Assembly (NCBI GenBank): GCA_964521715.1
Contig: CAZFSS010000005.1
Span: 131,777 to 195,776, forward strand
From: DAOVRD01 sp964521715
Lineage (GTDB): Bacteria; Planctomycetota; Brocadiia; SM23-32
Length of the DNA stretch: 64,000 nucleotides
Reading direction: 5' to 3'
Both the position numbers and the translations under genes were made by a program. Below the pieces are notes generated by a model. The model saw nothing but the letters and a program-made list of their open reading frames with translations. It made no database searches and had not been told where the DNA came from. Numbering within the stretch: position 1 is the stretch's first letter; every line of letters starts with the position of its first letter. Below are positions 41,975 to 50,536 of this stretch, one piece after another.

Positions 41975-44227
41975 ATGAGGAGCAGAACGGCAGTCTGGAT
42001 GCTGGCCCTGGCGGCCCTGGCGGCGACGGCCCTGTGCAGGCCCGCGCGGGCGACGGGCATCATGGTCCCCGAGGACCCCAACCTGCCCCCGCTGGCCATC
42101 AAGAGCCACCGCGTCAACGTGCGCATCGAAGGCAACGTCGCCACCACGAACCTGACCCAGGTCTTCCTGAACAGCACGGACCAGCGGCTCGAGGCGACCT
42201 ACATCTTCCCCCTGCCGCGCGAGGCGGCGCTGACCGACTTCGCCATGTTCATCAACGGCAAGCGCCAGAGCGGCGAGGTCGTCGAGGCCGACCGTGCGAG
42301 GCAGATCTACCAGGACATCGTGCGGCGGCTGCGCGACCCCGGCCTGCTCGAATACCTCGACTCCGGCCTGCTGCGCATGCGGGTCTTCCCCATCGAGCCG
42401 CGCAGCGAGACGAAGGTCGAGGTCACCTACTCGCATCCCCTGCCTTTCGAGAGCGGCGTCTACGAATACACGTTCCCGCTGAAGACCGGCCAGCGCGCCT
42501 CCCAGGTGCTGGAGGACTTCGCCGTCAGCGTCGAGATCTCCGGCAAGCAGCCGATCAAGAACGTCTACTCGCCGACCCATGACGTCGGCGTCACGCGCAA
42601 GGACGACTACCACGCCCTGGCCGGGTTCGAGAAGAGCGGGGCGATGCTCGACACGGACTTCACGCTCTTCTACGGGCTGAGCCGCGAGGACTTCGGCATG
42701 AACCTGCTGACGCACCGGCGCCCCGGCGAGGACGGCTACTTCGCCCTGATGATCTCGCCGAGCGTCGAGATCGGGCAGGATAAGGTGATGCCGAAGGACG
42801 TCTGCTTCGTGATCGACACCAGCGGCAGCATGCAGGAGGAGAACCGCATCGCCAGCGCGCGCGACGCCGTCCGGTTCTGCCTCAAGTCGCTCAACCCGGG
42901 CGACCGGTTCGCCCTCGTCACGTTCAGCACGGGCGTGGAGGTCTTCGGGGACGGCCTGACCGAGGCGACGCCGGAGGCCGTCGCCGCCGCCGTCGCGCAC
43001 GTCGAGAAGCTGGAGGCGCGGGGCGGGACGGACCTCTGCGGCGCCGTGACCGGCGCCCTCGGCATCGCGCCAGACTCCGACCGGCCCTACCTGGTCGTGC
43101 TGGCGACGGACGGCAAGCCCACCGTCGGCGTCACCGACGCGGACGAGATCGTCAGGGCGGTCCAGGATGCGAACGGGGCCAACGTGCGCGTCTTCGCGTT
43201 CGGCATCGCCGAGGACCTGAACGTGCCCCTGCTGGACAGGATCGCCGAGGCGACCAGGGGCTACAGCGACTACGTAGCGCCCGGGCGCGAGATCGAGACC
43301 ACCATCTCCAACTTCTTCCGCAAGGTCAGCCATCCCGTGCTCTCGAACCTGGAGCTGGACTTCGGGGACGTCAGGGTCACGGACGTCTACCCCTCGCAGG
43401 TGCCCGACCTGTTCCGCGGCGGCCAGGTGATCGCGTTCGGCCGCTACAGCGGCAACGGCGACATAGCCGTGAAACTCAGCGGGACGCTCAGGGGCGAGAG
43501 GCAGACGTTCGCTTACGACGCCTCGTTCCCGAAGGAGAACGGAGCCAACACCTTCCTGACGCAGCTCTGGGCCCGGCGCAAGGTCGGCTACCTGCTCGAC
43601 CAGATCCGGCTCCACGGCGAGTCGAAGGAGCTCACGGACGAGGTCGTGCGGCTGAGCAAGGAATACGGCATCGCGACGCCTTACACGTCCTACCTCGTGC
43701 TGGAGGACGACGAGGCGTACCGCCAGCACGGCATCATGCTCGGCGCGGGGCTGGCGAGGCTGCGCGAGGCCGGGGTCGTCGCAGCGCCTGCGGCGCAGGC
43801 CGCAGGCGCTCCCGAAGGCACGTTCCAGTACTCCGACGCGGCAGCGTGGGGGGCGGTCCGGGGCCGGGCCGAGGGAGAGCAAGCCGTGAAGCTGAGCGAA
43901 CACCTCCGCGTCTGGAAGGAGGCGGACGCCGTCGGCTCGCGCGAGGAGATCGGCGCCACGCGGGTGCAGCGCGTGGGCGACAAGACCTTCCTCCACATCG
44001 GCGGCGCCTATGTGGACACCGCCTTCACCGAAGAGATGGACGCGCTGACGATCAAGTGGGGCAGCGACGCGTACTTCGCCGTCCTCGACGCCGTGCCCGA
44101 CGTGAAGGATTACCTGGCGCTCGGCGAGTCCCTCGTGGTCGTCATCAGCGGCAAGGCGCTGATCGTGGCCGACGAGGGCAAGGAAGAGATGACGGCCGAC
44201 CAGATCAAGGCGTTCTTCGGCAAGTGA
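41975..44227 (+). CDS. Secreted VIT and von Willebrand A domain protein
   Basis: 750 residues with a signal peptide (residues 1-26, ending in ARA-T). A VIT (inter-alpha-trypsin-inhibitor N-terminal) domain covers about residues 30-160: VRIEGNVATTNLTQVFLN and LEATYIFPLPREAAL. A vWA domain follows from about 265, with the MIDAS motif DTSGSM near residue 281. The C-terminal 150 residues include KLSEHLRVWKEADAVGSREE and a metal-free-looking beta region. Such proteins bind other proteins through the vWA surface. GGGAGGGCGAG precedes the ATG. The next gene starts 13 bases after the stop, so the two are probably one unit. Confidence 0.9.
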   Translation: MRSRTAVWMLALAALAATALCRPARATGIMVPEDPNLPPLAIKSHRVNVRIEGNVATTNLTQVFLNSTDQRLEATYIFPLPREAALTDFAMFINGKRQSGEVVEADRARQIYQDIVRRLRDPGLLEYLDSGLLRMRVFPIEPRSETKVEVTYSHPLPFESGVYEYTFPLKTGQRASQVLEDFAVSVEISGKQPIKNVYSPTHDVGVTRKDDYHALAGFEKSGAMLDTDFTLFYGLSREDFGMNLLTHRRPGEDGYFALMISPSVEIGQDKVMPKDVCFVIDTSGSMQEENRIASARDAVRFCLKSLNPGDRFALVTFSTGVEVFGDGLTEATPEAVAAAVAHVEKLEARGGTDLCGAVTGALGIAPDSDRPYLVVLATDGKPTVGVTDADEIVRAVQDANGANVRVFAFGIAEDLNVPLLDRIAEATRGYSDYVAPGREIETTISNFFRKVSHPVLSNLELDFGDVRVTDVYPSQVPDLFRGGQVIAFGRYSGNGDIAVKLSGTLRGERQTFAYDASFPKENGANTFLTQLWARRKVGYLLDQIRLHGESKELTDEVVRLSKEYGIATPYTSYLVLEDDEAYRQHGIMLGAGLARLREAGVVAAPAAQAAGAPEGTFQYSDAAAWGAVRGRAEGEQAVKLSEHLRVWKEADAVGSREEIGATRVQRVGDKTFLHIGGAYVDTAFTEEMDALTIKWGSDAYFAVLDAVPDVKDYLALGESLVVVISGKALIVADEGKEEMTADQIKAFFGK

Positions 44228-44240
44228 GGAGACGCGGGAA

Positions 44241-45383
44241 ATGAAACGCACGCTGCTGGTGGTCACGCTGGTGCTGGGCTGCGCCGCAGCCGCGTCCGCC
44301 GCGCTCGCCGCCTACCTGGAGGAGGACGAAGGCGCGCCCGCCGCGCCGCCGGGCGTGGTCAGGCCGCTGCCCGTCGTCCCCCCGCCGGCGCCCGCGCCGG
44401 ACAATCCCCTCACGCAGGCCGTCCGTCGCGTGTCCGTCCTGCCGGGACACACGCATAAGGGGCTCACCGTCTTCCCGCTCGAGACCTGCGACGTGTCCGA
44501 CGAGACCGAGTACCTATCCGTCGAGGAATCCATCCGGGAGGGCCTGCTCGCCATGACCGAGAAGGGCGGCGGCAGCGTGGAGATCCTGGCGGCCGAGAAC
44601 AAGGGAGACCGGCCCATCCTGATGCTGGCGGGCGAGATCGTATCCGGCGGGAAGCAGAATCGGATCCTCAAGGAGGACGTGCTCCTGCCCGCGCGGAGCG
44701 GATGGGTGGAGCTGCCCGTCTACTGCGTCGAGCACGGGCGCTGGTCCGGCCGGGGCACGGCCTTCGAGAAGAGCTCGTCCGTCGCCGCCCTCAGCGTGCG
44801 CGCGACCGCCCAGGCAGGGCTCCCGCAGCAGGAGGTGTGGGGCGGCGTGAGCTACTACCAGAGCAACCTCAACGTGGATTCGGACACGGGCGACCTGCTG
44901 ACCGTCCAGAGCGACAGCGCGGTGCGCGAGGCAGTGGACGACTACAGGGATGCATTCCGCGAGCGATGGCCCCGCAGCGCGATCGGGATGGTCGTGGCGC
45001 GCCACGGCCGCGTCGTGGGAGCCGAGATCTTCTGCAACCCCGCAGTCTTCCGCAAGCACCGGGACAGACTGCTCGAATCCTACGCCGTGGACTGCTACGC
45101 CGCGCGCCGCATGGAGCACGGGGAGGCCGTGCGCCACCCCGCGCCGGACAGGGAGGACGCCGAGCGCTTCCTGCGCCGCGCCTTCAGGGCGGAATACGAA
45201 TGGCGCGGGACGCCGGGCCTGGGGCGCCTGCTCGCCGCCCGGGGCGCCGGGATCGACGGCCTGTCGCTCATCTACCGGGAGACGGCGCTGCACGCCGCGC
45301 TGTTCGCCCGGGAAGAGCTCGTCATCCGCCCCTCCCCCGTCCCCATGCCGCCCGGCATTCTGCCGCGCGCGCAGCCCGAGTGA
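44241..45383 (+). CDS. Secreted DUF6569/ARPP-1-like protein
   Basis: 380 residues with a signal peptide (TLLVVTLVLGCAAAASAALA) and a proline-rich linker to about residue 55. The core matches a family common in Planctomycetes, with HKGLTVFPLETC, YLSVEESIREGLLAMTE, ENKGDRPILMLAGEIVSGGKQNRIL and ELPVYCVEHGRW. No catalytic function is known to me for it. It is coupled to the VIT-vWA gene by a 13-base gap with an embedded GAGGAG-like site. An 18-bp sequence including its stop codon is repeated 27 bases downstream. Confidence 0.75.
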   Translation: MKRTLLVVTLVLGCAAAASAALAAYLEEDEGAPAAPPGVVRPLPVVPPPAPAPDNPLTQAVRRVSVLPGHTHKGLTVFPLETCDVSDETEYLSVEESIREGLLAMTEKGGGSVEILAAENKGDRPILMLAGEIVSGGKQNRILKEDVLLPARSGWVELPVYCVEHGRWSGRGTAFEKSSSVAALSVRATAQAGLPQQEVWGGVSYYQSNLNVDSDTGDLLTVQSDSAVREAVDDYRDAFRERWPRSAIGMVVARHGRVVGAEIFCNPAVFRKHRDRLLESYAVDCYAARRMEHGEAVRHPAPDREDAERFLRRAFRAEYEWRGTPGLGRLLAARGAGIDGLSLIYRETALHAALFAREELVIRPSPVPMPPGILPRAQPE

Positions 45384-45414
45384 CCGCACCGGCGCCCGCA
45401 GCCCGAGTGACCGC
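45370..45414. repeat. 18-bp tandem direct repeat across the stop codon
   Basis: CGCAGCCCGAGTGACCGC occurs at 45370-45387, spanning the stop of the DUF6569-like gene, and again at 45397-45414, a 27-base period. Confidence 0.85.
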
Positions 45415-45467
45415 CGCGGCGTGCCCCCTTCGGCCCTTTCCCTTCCCTGTTGTTCCGGGGGGTGGGG

Positions 45468-45496
45468 TGGACATCCGCGCCACGATTCCGCATAAT
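45468..45496 (+). promoter_or_regulatory. Promoter of the sugar isomerase gene
   Basis: TGGACA (45468-45473) and CATAAT (45491-45496), 17 bases apart, lie 44 bases before the start codon. The -35 sequence is identical to that of the RHH/metal operon. Confidence 0.65.
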
Positions 45497-45539
45497 GCAG
45501 GCGACTGCAGCAACGCCGGGAACAAGGAGGGCGGCGAGG

Positions 45540-46433
45540 ATGATGACGCCGACGCTGTTTTCCGTCAGTTACGCCGGCTTGTGGGGCCAGGAGAGGCTGG
45601 ACCTGAAGTCCTTCATCCGCAGGGCAGCGGAGCTCGGCTACGCCGCAGTGGAGCTGATGGGCAAACGCCCGCATCTATCCATCCTGGACGTGGAGGACGC
45701 CGAGCTGCAGGCCATCCGCCGGACCGCCGAGGAGTGCGGCGTCGAGATCGCCACGATCGCCGCCTACACGAACTTCACCGCCAGCAAGGCCTCCACGGAG
45801 GTCCCCTTCGCCGAGATGCAGGTCGCCTGCGTGAAGGAGCTAGCGCGCATGGGCCAGGCGCTCGGCGCCAAGATCGTGCGCGTCTTCACCGGATACGCCA
45901 CGGCCGTCGAAGCCTATCAGGAGGACTGGGAGAAGTGCGTGCGCGCCGTGCGCGAGTGCGCTGAGGTCGCCTCGCAGCACGGCATCATCGTCGGCGTGCA
46001 GAACCATCACGACGTGGGGGTGGGCTGGCGCAGCTACGTCGAGTTCCTCGACGACGTGGCCCATCCGAACTGCCGGGCGATGTTCGATCCCTGGTCCCCC
46101 GCCCTGCACGGAAGCGACCTGCGCGAGTGCGCCCGCGCCCTCGCGCCGCGCATGGTGCAGACAACGCTGGCCGACTACGTCAGGCTGGAGCGGTTCCGCT
46201 ACCTGCCGGGCCTCGTGAACTACGAGCCCGTGCCGGCCATGGTGCGGGCCGTGCCGCTCGGCGAGGGCTTCCTGGACCTGGAGGGATTCTTCGCGGGACT
46301 GAAGGAAGGCGGCTTCTCCGGCTACGTGGCCTACGAGATGTGCTCGCCGCTGCGCGGCGGCGGCAGCGGGCGGAACCTGGACGCCACCGCGCGCAAGAGC
46401 CTGGCCAAGATCCAGGAGCTCATCGCCGAGTAG
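45540..46433 (+). CDS. Xylose isomerase-like TIM-barrel sugar phosphate isomerase/epimerase
   Basis: About 297 residues of the AP-endonuclease-2/xylose-isomerase-like superfamily. Barrel strands with metal ligands are visible: VELMGKRPHL, ATIAAYTNFTAS, KIVRVFTGY, IIVGVQNHHDVG, RAMFDPWSPALHGSD and GYVAYEMCSP. GGAGG and GCGAGG precede the ATG. Likely an isomerase or epimerase acting on a sugar or inositol derivative; the substrate is unknown. It is the first gene of a series concerned with sugars, followed by a 426-base gap. Confidence 0.85.
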   Translation: MMTPTLFSVSYAGLWGQERLDLKSFIRRAAELGYAAVELMGKRPHLSILDVEDAELQAIRRTAEECGVEIATIAAYTNFTASKASTEVPFAEMQVACVKELARMGQALGAKIVRVFTGYATAVEAYQEDWEKCVRAVRECAEVASQHGIIVGVQNHHDVGVGWRSYVEFLDDVAHPNCRAMFDPWSPALHGSDLRECARALAPRMVQTTLADYVRLERFRYLPGLVNYEPVPAMVRAVPLGEGFLDLEGFFAGLKEGGFSGYVAYEMCSPLRGGGSGRNLDATARKSLAKIQELIAE

Positions 46434-46534
46434 CGGCGGACAGACGCCGCCGTCGCCGCAGACTGAGGAGAACTACTGGCCTGTTCAACAAACAACTTTG
46501 TGTTCCGCAGCCGACGTCGTACGCGGGCTGGTGC

Positions 46535-46562
46535 GTAGGGGCACGGCGCGCTGTGCCCCTAC
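46535..46562. repeat. 28-bp palindrome (intergenic repeat, copy 2)
   Basis: Same as 36560-36587 except one base in the right half (C to T), leaving a single mismatch in the palindrome. It lies in the 46434-46859 gap, which also holds the inverted repeat at 46657-46757 and no gene. Confidence 0.85.
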
Positions 46563-46656
46563 AGGATCGCGGCCGCTATCGAGCGGTGGCTGCGAAAAGG
46601 CAAGGCGCCGTCCTTGACAGCCCACTACGTAGCTAATGCACCGACACCGTCCGCGC

Positions 46657-46757
46657 TGTCATTCTGAGGAGCAGCCAGGCCGCGACGAAGAATCTCGCCT
46701 TGCCGCAGAGGGGAGAACCAGATTCTTCGGCCGCCCTGCGGCGGCCTCAGAATGACA
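46657..46757. repeat. 101-bp MITE-like inverted repeat
   Basis: Terminal arms TGTCATTCTGAGG and CCTCAGAATGACA (13 bp, perfect) enclose inner arms GAAGAATCT (46687-46695) and AGATTCTTC (46720-46728). No coding capacity. The form is that of a small palindromic mobile or REP-like unit, or a sequence that folds into a long hairpin in RNA. Confidence 0.75.
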
Positions 46758-46859
46758 ACTGCTCGTTGACGGCAGCATTGTCATTACTGGCCTCAATAGG
46801 TCGGGCAGGTTCCTTCAACTCAGGCCGGCGAGCGATCGCCCGTTCGCCTGGAGCTCACG

Positions 46860-48071
46860 ATGCGAAACCATGGCAGCCGCCGAAGCGCAGTGAATGTAAC
46901 ATTTGCCGCCGCGCTCGTCTTCATTGTCAGCTGTGTCGCGGCCGGCGGCGCACCACATGAAGCGGAGGGTCCCACGATGAACCCGTATGCCCGATGGAAG
47001 AACGGTCCGCCAAAGGACCCCGGTTACTTCCCGATCGCCGTCTGGCTTCAGGATCCGAAGATGGCGACCAGGTACAGCGACGCAGGCGTCAACGTCTACG
47101 TGGCCCTCTGGCGCGGCCCGACCGAGGAGCAACTGGCGATGCTGAGAGACGCCGGCGTATCCGTCATCTTGGGACAGAATGGGGCCGCCCTCATGCACCT
47201 GGATGATCCCGTTGTCATCGGCTGGATGCACGGGGACGAGCCGGACAACGCACAGTCCCTCGGGGAGGACAGGGGCTGGGGGCCGCCCATCCCGGCGGAG
47301 CGCATCATCGCCGACTACGAGACCATCAAGGCCCGCGACCCGTCCCGCCCTGTCATGCTCAACCTCGGACAGGGCGTGGCCTGGGACGGCTGGTACGGCC
47401 GCGGCGTCCGCACCAGCCACCCCGAGGACTACCCGGAGTACGTCAAGGGCTGCGACATCGCGTCGTACGACATCTACCCCGTCACGCACGAGAACGCCGC
47501 CGTCCAGGGCAACCTGTGGTACGTCGCGCGCGGCGTCCAGCGGCTGAGGGAATGGACGCGGGACGACCAGGTCTGCTGGAACTGCATCGAGTGCACGCGC
47601 ATCAGCTCGGACAGGAAGGCCACGCCCCGGCAGGTGCGCGCGGAGGTGTGGATGTCGCTGATCCACGGCTCGATGGGGCTGATCTACTTCGTGCACGAGT
47701 GGAATCCGAGCTTCAACGAACACGCCCTGCTCGACGATCCCGAGATGCTCGCGGCCGTGACAGCCATCAACCGGCAGATCCACGAGCTGGCGCCCGTGCT
47801 CAACAGCCCCACGGTGAGCGACGGCGCGCGCGCGACCTCGTCCGATGCCGACATGCCGATCGCCGCCATGACGAAGAGACACGAAGGGGCCACCTACGTG
47901 TTCGCGGTCGCCATGCGCGATGGGGCGACGACCGGGACGTTCGCGGTCCCCGATGCGCCCGAGGGCGCCACGGCGGAAGTCCTGGGCGAGGGCCGTCACA
48001 TCCCCGTCCGCAGCGGGCAGTTCGAGGACGCCTTCGCGCCCTGGGACGTGCACCTCTATCGCGTCGAATAG
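46860..48071 (+). CDS. Secreted glycosidase-like TIM-barrel protein
   Basis: 403 residues with a probable signal peptide (VTFAAALVFIVSCVAAGGA). The rest resembles a TIM-barrel glycoside hydrolase: FPIAVWLQDPKMATRYSDAGVNVYV, GWMHGDEPDNAQ with a possible acid/base glutamate, VMLNLGQGVAWDGWYG, SYDIYPVTHENA and GLIYFVHEWNPSFNEH. A C-terminal beta-sandwich (about residues 315-403) ends the protein. I cannot name a GH family. GGAG precedes the ATG. It leads into the Gfo/Idh gene, 83 bases downstream, and LarA, suggesting use of a sugar released outside the cell. Confidence 0.7.
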   Translation: MRNHGSRRSAVNVTFAAALVFIVSCVAAGGAPHEAEGPTMNPYARWKNGPPKDPGYFPIAVWLQDPKMATRYSDAGVNVYVALWRGPTEEQLAMLRDAGVSVILGQNGAALMHLDDPVVIGWMHGDEPDNAQSLGEDRGWGPPIPAERIIADYETIKARDPSRPVMLNLGQGVAWDGWYGRGVRTSHPEDYPEYVKGCDIASYDIYPVTHENAAVQGNLWYVARGVQRLREWTRDDQVCWNCIECTRISSDRKATPRQVRAEVWMSLIHGSMGLIYFVHEWNPSFNEHALLDDPEMLAAVTAINRQIHELAPVLNSPTVSDGARATSSDADMPIAAMTKRHEGATYVFAVAMRDGATTGTFAVPDAPEGATAEVLGEGRHIPVRSGQFEDAFAPWDVHLYRVE

Positions 48072-48154
48072 GGCGCGCGACCGCAGCGAGGACGCCTGCC
48101 GCGCCGCCGTGAGGATCCGGTCGCCGGACGGCGCACGGAACAGAGAGGCGAGAG

Positions 48155-49162
48155 ATGATCCGAATGGGCCTGATCGGGGCCGGCACGATGGGCAAGATGT
48201 ACGCCAGGGCGTTCACGCAGTGCAAGTCCGCCGAACTGGCGGCCATCTGCGACCTGGACCTGCGCAAGGCGCGGTCGCTCGGGCGCCGCTGGGGCGTCCG
48301 TAGCCTGTACGCCGACTACAACGAGATGCTGCGGTCGGAGGACCTGGACGCCGTCACGGTCGCGACCCCGGACTTCCACCACCGCAAGCCGGCCATCGCG
48401 TGCCTGAAGGCAGGCAAGCACGTCCTCTGCGAGAAGCCGCTCGCCACCACCATGCGCGACTGCACCGCCATCGTGGAGGCCGTCCGGAAGTACGAGCGGC
48501 GCCTGATGGTCAACTATGGCAACCGCCACAAGATGCAAGTCTACGCAATCAAGGACAAGGTGGAAGCCGGCGAGCTGGGGCGGATCGAGAACGTCTTCAT
48601 CCAACTGCGCGAACCTATCGGCAAGACGCGGACGCTCGAATGGGCCGACAGGACAACGCCGACCTTCTTTCTCCTGTCCCACTGCACGGACACCGTGATG
48701 CACCTGATCGGCGGCATGCCGCGGCAGGTCTACGCCAGGGCGAACTACGGCGTGCTGACCTCGCAAGGGCTCGACACGCCGGACACCGTCACGGCAATCC
48801 TGAGCTTCGACAACGACGCAACGGTGACGATGGACGCCAACTGGATAATGCCCGAAGGCTTCGCGCCGCAGATAGACTTCGCCATCGAGCTCATCGGGCA
48901 GAAAGGTGCCATCTACAGCGACTTGCGCTCGCATGACATGATGCTCTACGCCAGGCGCGCGCAGAGCGTGGGCTACGACGGCGCCTCGGTCGATCCTCTC
49001 GGGACGAGCCGCGGCTGGTGGTACAACTCCGTCTACTACTTCGTCGAATGCCTGGAGCGCGGCGTGGCGCCTCAGCCCGACGCCGAGCAGGGGCTGAAGG
49101 TGACCCAGGTGCTGCTGGCCATCGAGAAGTCCGCCCGCACCGGCAAGGCAGTGAAGCTCTGA
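48155..49162 (+). CDS. Gfo/Idh/MocA-family oxidoreductase
   Basis: 335 residues, NAD(P)-dependent. The Rossmann motif MIRMGLIGAGTMGKMYARAF is at the N-terminus; the catalytic lysine is intact in GKHVLCEKPLATTMRDCTA. The second domain has HCTDTVMHLIGGMPRQVYAR and DTVTAILSFDNDATVTMDANW. GAGAGGCGAGAG precedes the ATG. The cluster position, between a glycosidase-like gene and larA, points to oxidation of a sugar or sugar acid. Substrate unknown. Confidence 0.92.
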   Translation: MIRMGLIGAGTMGKMYARAFTQCKSAELAAICDLDLRKARSLGRRWGVRSLYADYNEMLRSEDLDAVTVATPDFHHRKPAIACLKAGKHVLCEKPLATTMRDCTAIVEAVRKYERRLMVNYGNRHKMQVYAIKDKVEAGELGRIENVFIQLREPIGKTRTLEWADRTTPTFFLLSHCTDTVMHLIGGMPRQVYARANYGVLTSQGLDTPDTVTAILSFDNDATVTMDANWIMPEGFAPQIDFAIELIGQKGAIYSDLRSHDMMLYARRAQSVGYDGASVDPLGTSRGWWYNSVYYFVECLERGVAPQPDAEQGLKVTQVLLAIEKSARTGKAVKL

Positions 49163-49196
49163 CGCCGCCGCCAGAACCGACGAAAGGCAGCGAAAG

Positions 49197-50462
49197 ATGA
49201 AGCGCGCTATAAGCATTCCGTATGGGGATAATGGCAAGACGCTGGAAGTCGACGAGGACAGGATGCTGTTCGCCGTCGAGCCCTCGCTGCCGCCCCGGCC
49301 TTCCCCGGATGACGAGCAGCGAACGGTCCGGCGGGCCATCGCGGCCCCCGTCGGCACGCCTGCCCTCAGCGAGCTGGCCCGCCCGGATCACAGGGCCGTC
49401 ATCCTGGTTGACGACTTCACGCGGCCGACACCGGCCTACAAGGTCCTGCCAGTCGTGCTCAACGCGCTGGCGGAGGCCGGCGTGCGCGAGCGGAACGTCA
49501 AGGTGATTATCGCCCGGGGGACCCACCGCCGGCTCTCGCGCTCCGACATGGAACAGAAGGTGGGCAAGGAGGTCCTGGCCCGCTTCGAGGTCCAGAACCA
49601 TGAGAACGACCGCAATCTGGTGCCGCTGGGGGAATCGTCCAGGGGGACGCCGGTCTGGATCAACCGCAGCGTGATGCAGGCAGACCTGCGCGTCGCCATC
49701 GGCGGCGTCTGCGCTCACCCCGTCGCCGGATACGGCGGCGGGGCCAAGATCGTCGTGCCGGGCATCGCCGGCGTGGAGACGATCCACGCGAACCACTCCC
49801 TCTGCGATCACCCCGACGTGACCATCGGCAGGACGGACGGCAACCCCATCCGCGAGGACATGGAGGACATCGCCCGAATGGCGCGGCTGGACTTCATCGT
49901 CAACGTCGTCCTGAACCCGCAGAAGCAGATCATCCGCGCGGTCGCAGGGGACGTCGTCGCCGCGCACAGAAGGGGCGTAGAGGCCTACAACGCGTTGTAC
50001 GGCGCGAGGGCAACCGAACCGGCCGACGTCGTGGTCGTCGGCGCCAGCCCGCGGGACGCCACCTTCGGGCACGCCGCATTCGCCCTGTACGCCGGCGTCC
50101 CCATGGCAAAGCCGGGCGGCACGCTCATCCTGGTGGCGCCCTGCACGGAGGGCTCCGGCAGCAAGGCAGGCAGGGAGGCCTTCCGACGGCTGGCTGCCAT
50201 GGCGCCCGCCGAACTGATGGTGCTGATACGCAAGGGCGAAGTCCAGGCGTCCGGCGGCGCGTTCGACTACTGCTATTCCAAGGTGATCGCCCGCAACCGC
50301 GTGGTCCTGGTCTCGGACAACTACTCGGAGCCGGAGGCGCGCGAGCTCGGCGTCGGGTACGCCCGCTCCCCCCAGGAGGCACTCGACAACGCTCTGGCCG
50401 ACATGGGGCCGGACGCCCGCGTCGGCGTGCTGCCGGTGGGCGGCCTGACCGTGCCGCTATGA
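49197..50462 (+). CDS. LarA-family nickel-pincer racemase/epimerase
   Basis: 421 residues, homologue of lactate racemase LarA. The histidines and the lysine that hold and bind the nickel-pincer cofactor in LarA are present: H110 (ARGTHRR), H174 and K184 (CAHPVAGYGGGAKIVVPG) and H200 (IHANH). Further marks are VDDFTRPTPAYKVLP and TDGNPIREDMEDIA. LarA homologues racemise or epimerise alpha-hydroxy acids, including sugar acids. It starts 35 bases after the Gfo/Idh gene. The cofactor genes larB, larC and larE are not in the window. A partial copy of its 3' end follows at about 50505-50540. Confidence 0.9.
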   Translation: MKRAISIPYGDNGKTLEVDEDRMLFAVEPSLPPRPSPDDEQRTVRRAIAAPVGTPALSELARPDHRAVILVDDFTRPTPAYKVLPVVLNALAEAGVRERNVKVIIARGTHRRLSRSDMEQKVGKEVLARFEVQNHENDRNLVPLGESSRGTPVWINRSVMQADLRVAIGGVCAHPVAGYGGGAKIVVPGIAGVETIHANHSLCDHPDVTIGRTDGNPIREDMEDIARMARLDFIVNVVLNPQKQIIRAVAGDVVAAHRRGVEAYNALYGARATEPADVVVVGASPRDATFGHAAFALYAGVPMAKPGGTLILVAPCTEGSGSKAGREAFRRLAAMAPAELMVLIRKGEVQASGGAFDYCYSKVIARNRVVLVSDNYSEPEARELGVGYARSPQEALDNALADMGPDARVGVLPVGGLTVPL

Positions 50463-50536
50463 GCGGCCGCGGCGGGCGGCGCGTCAGCTGCTCCTGCTCC
50501 TGCTCGGCCGTACCGCTATGCGCGGCAAGCGGCGCG

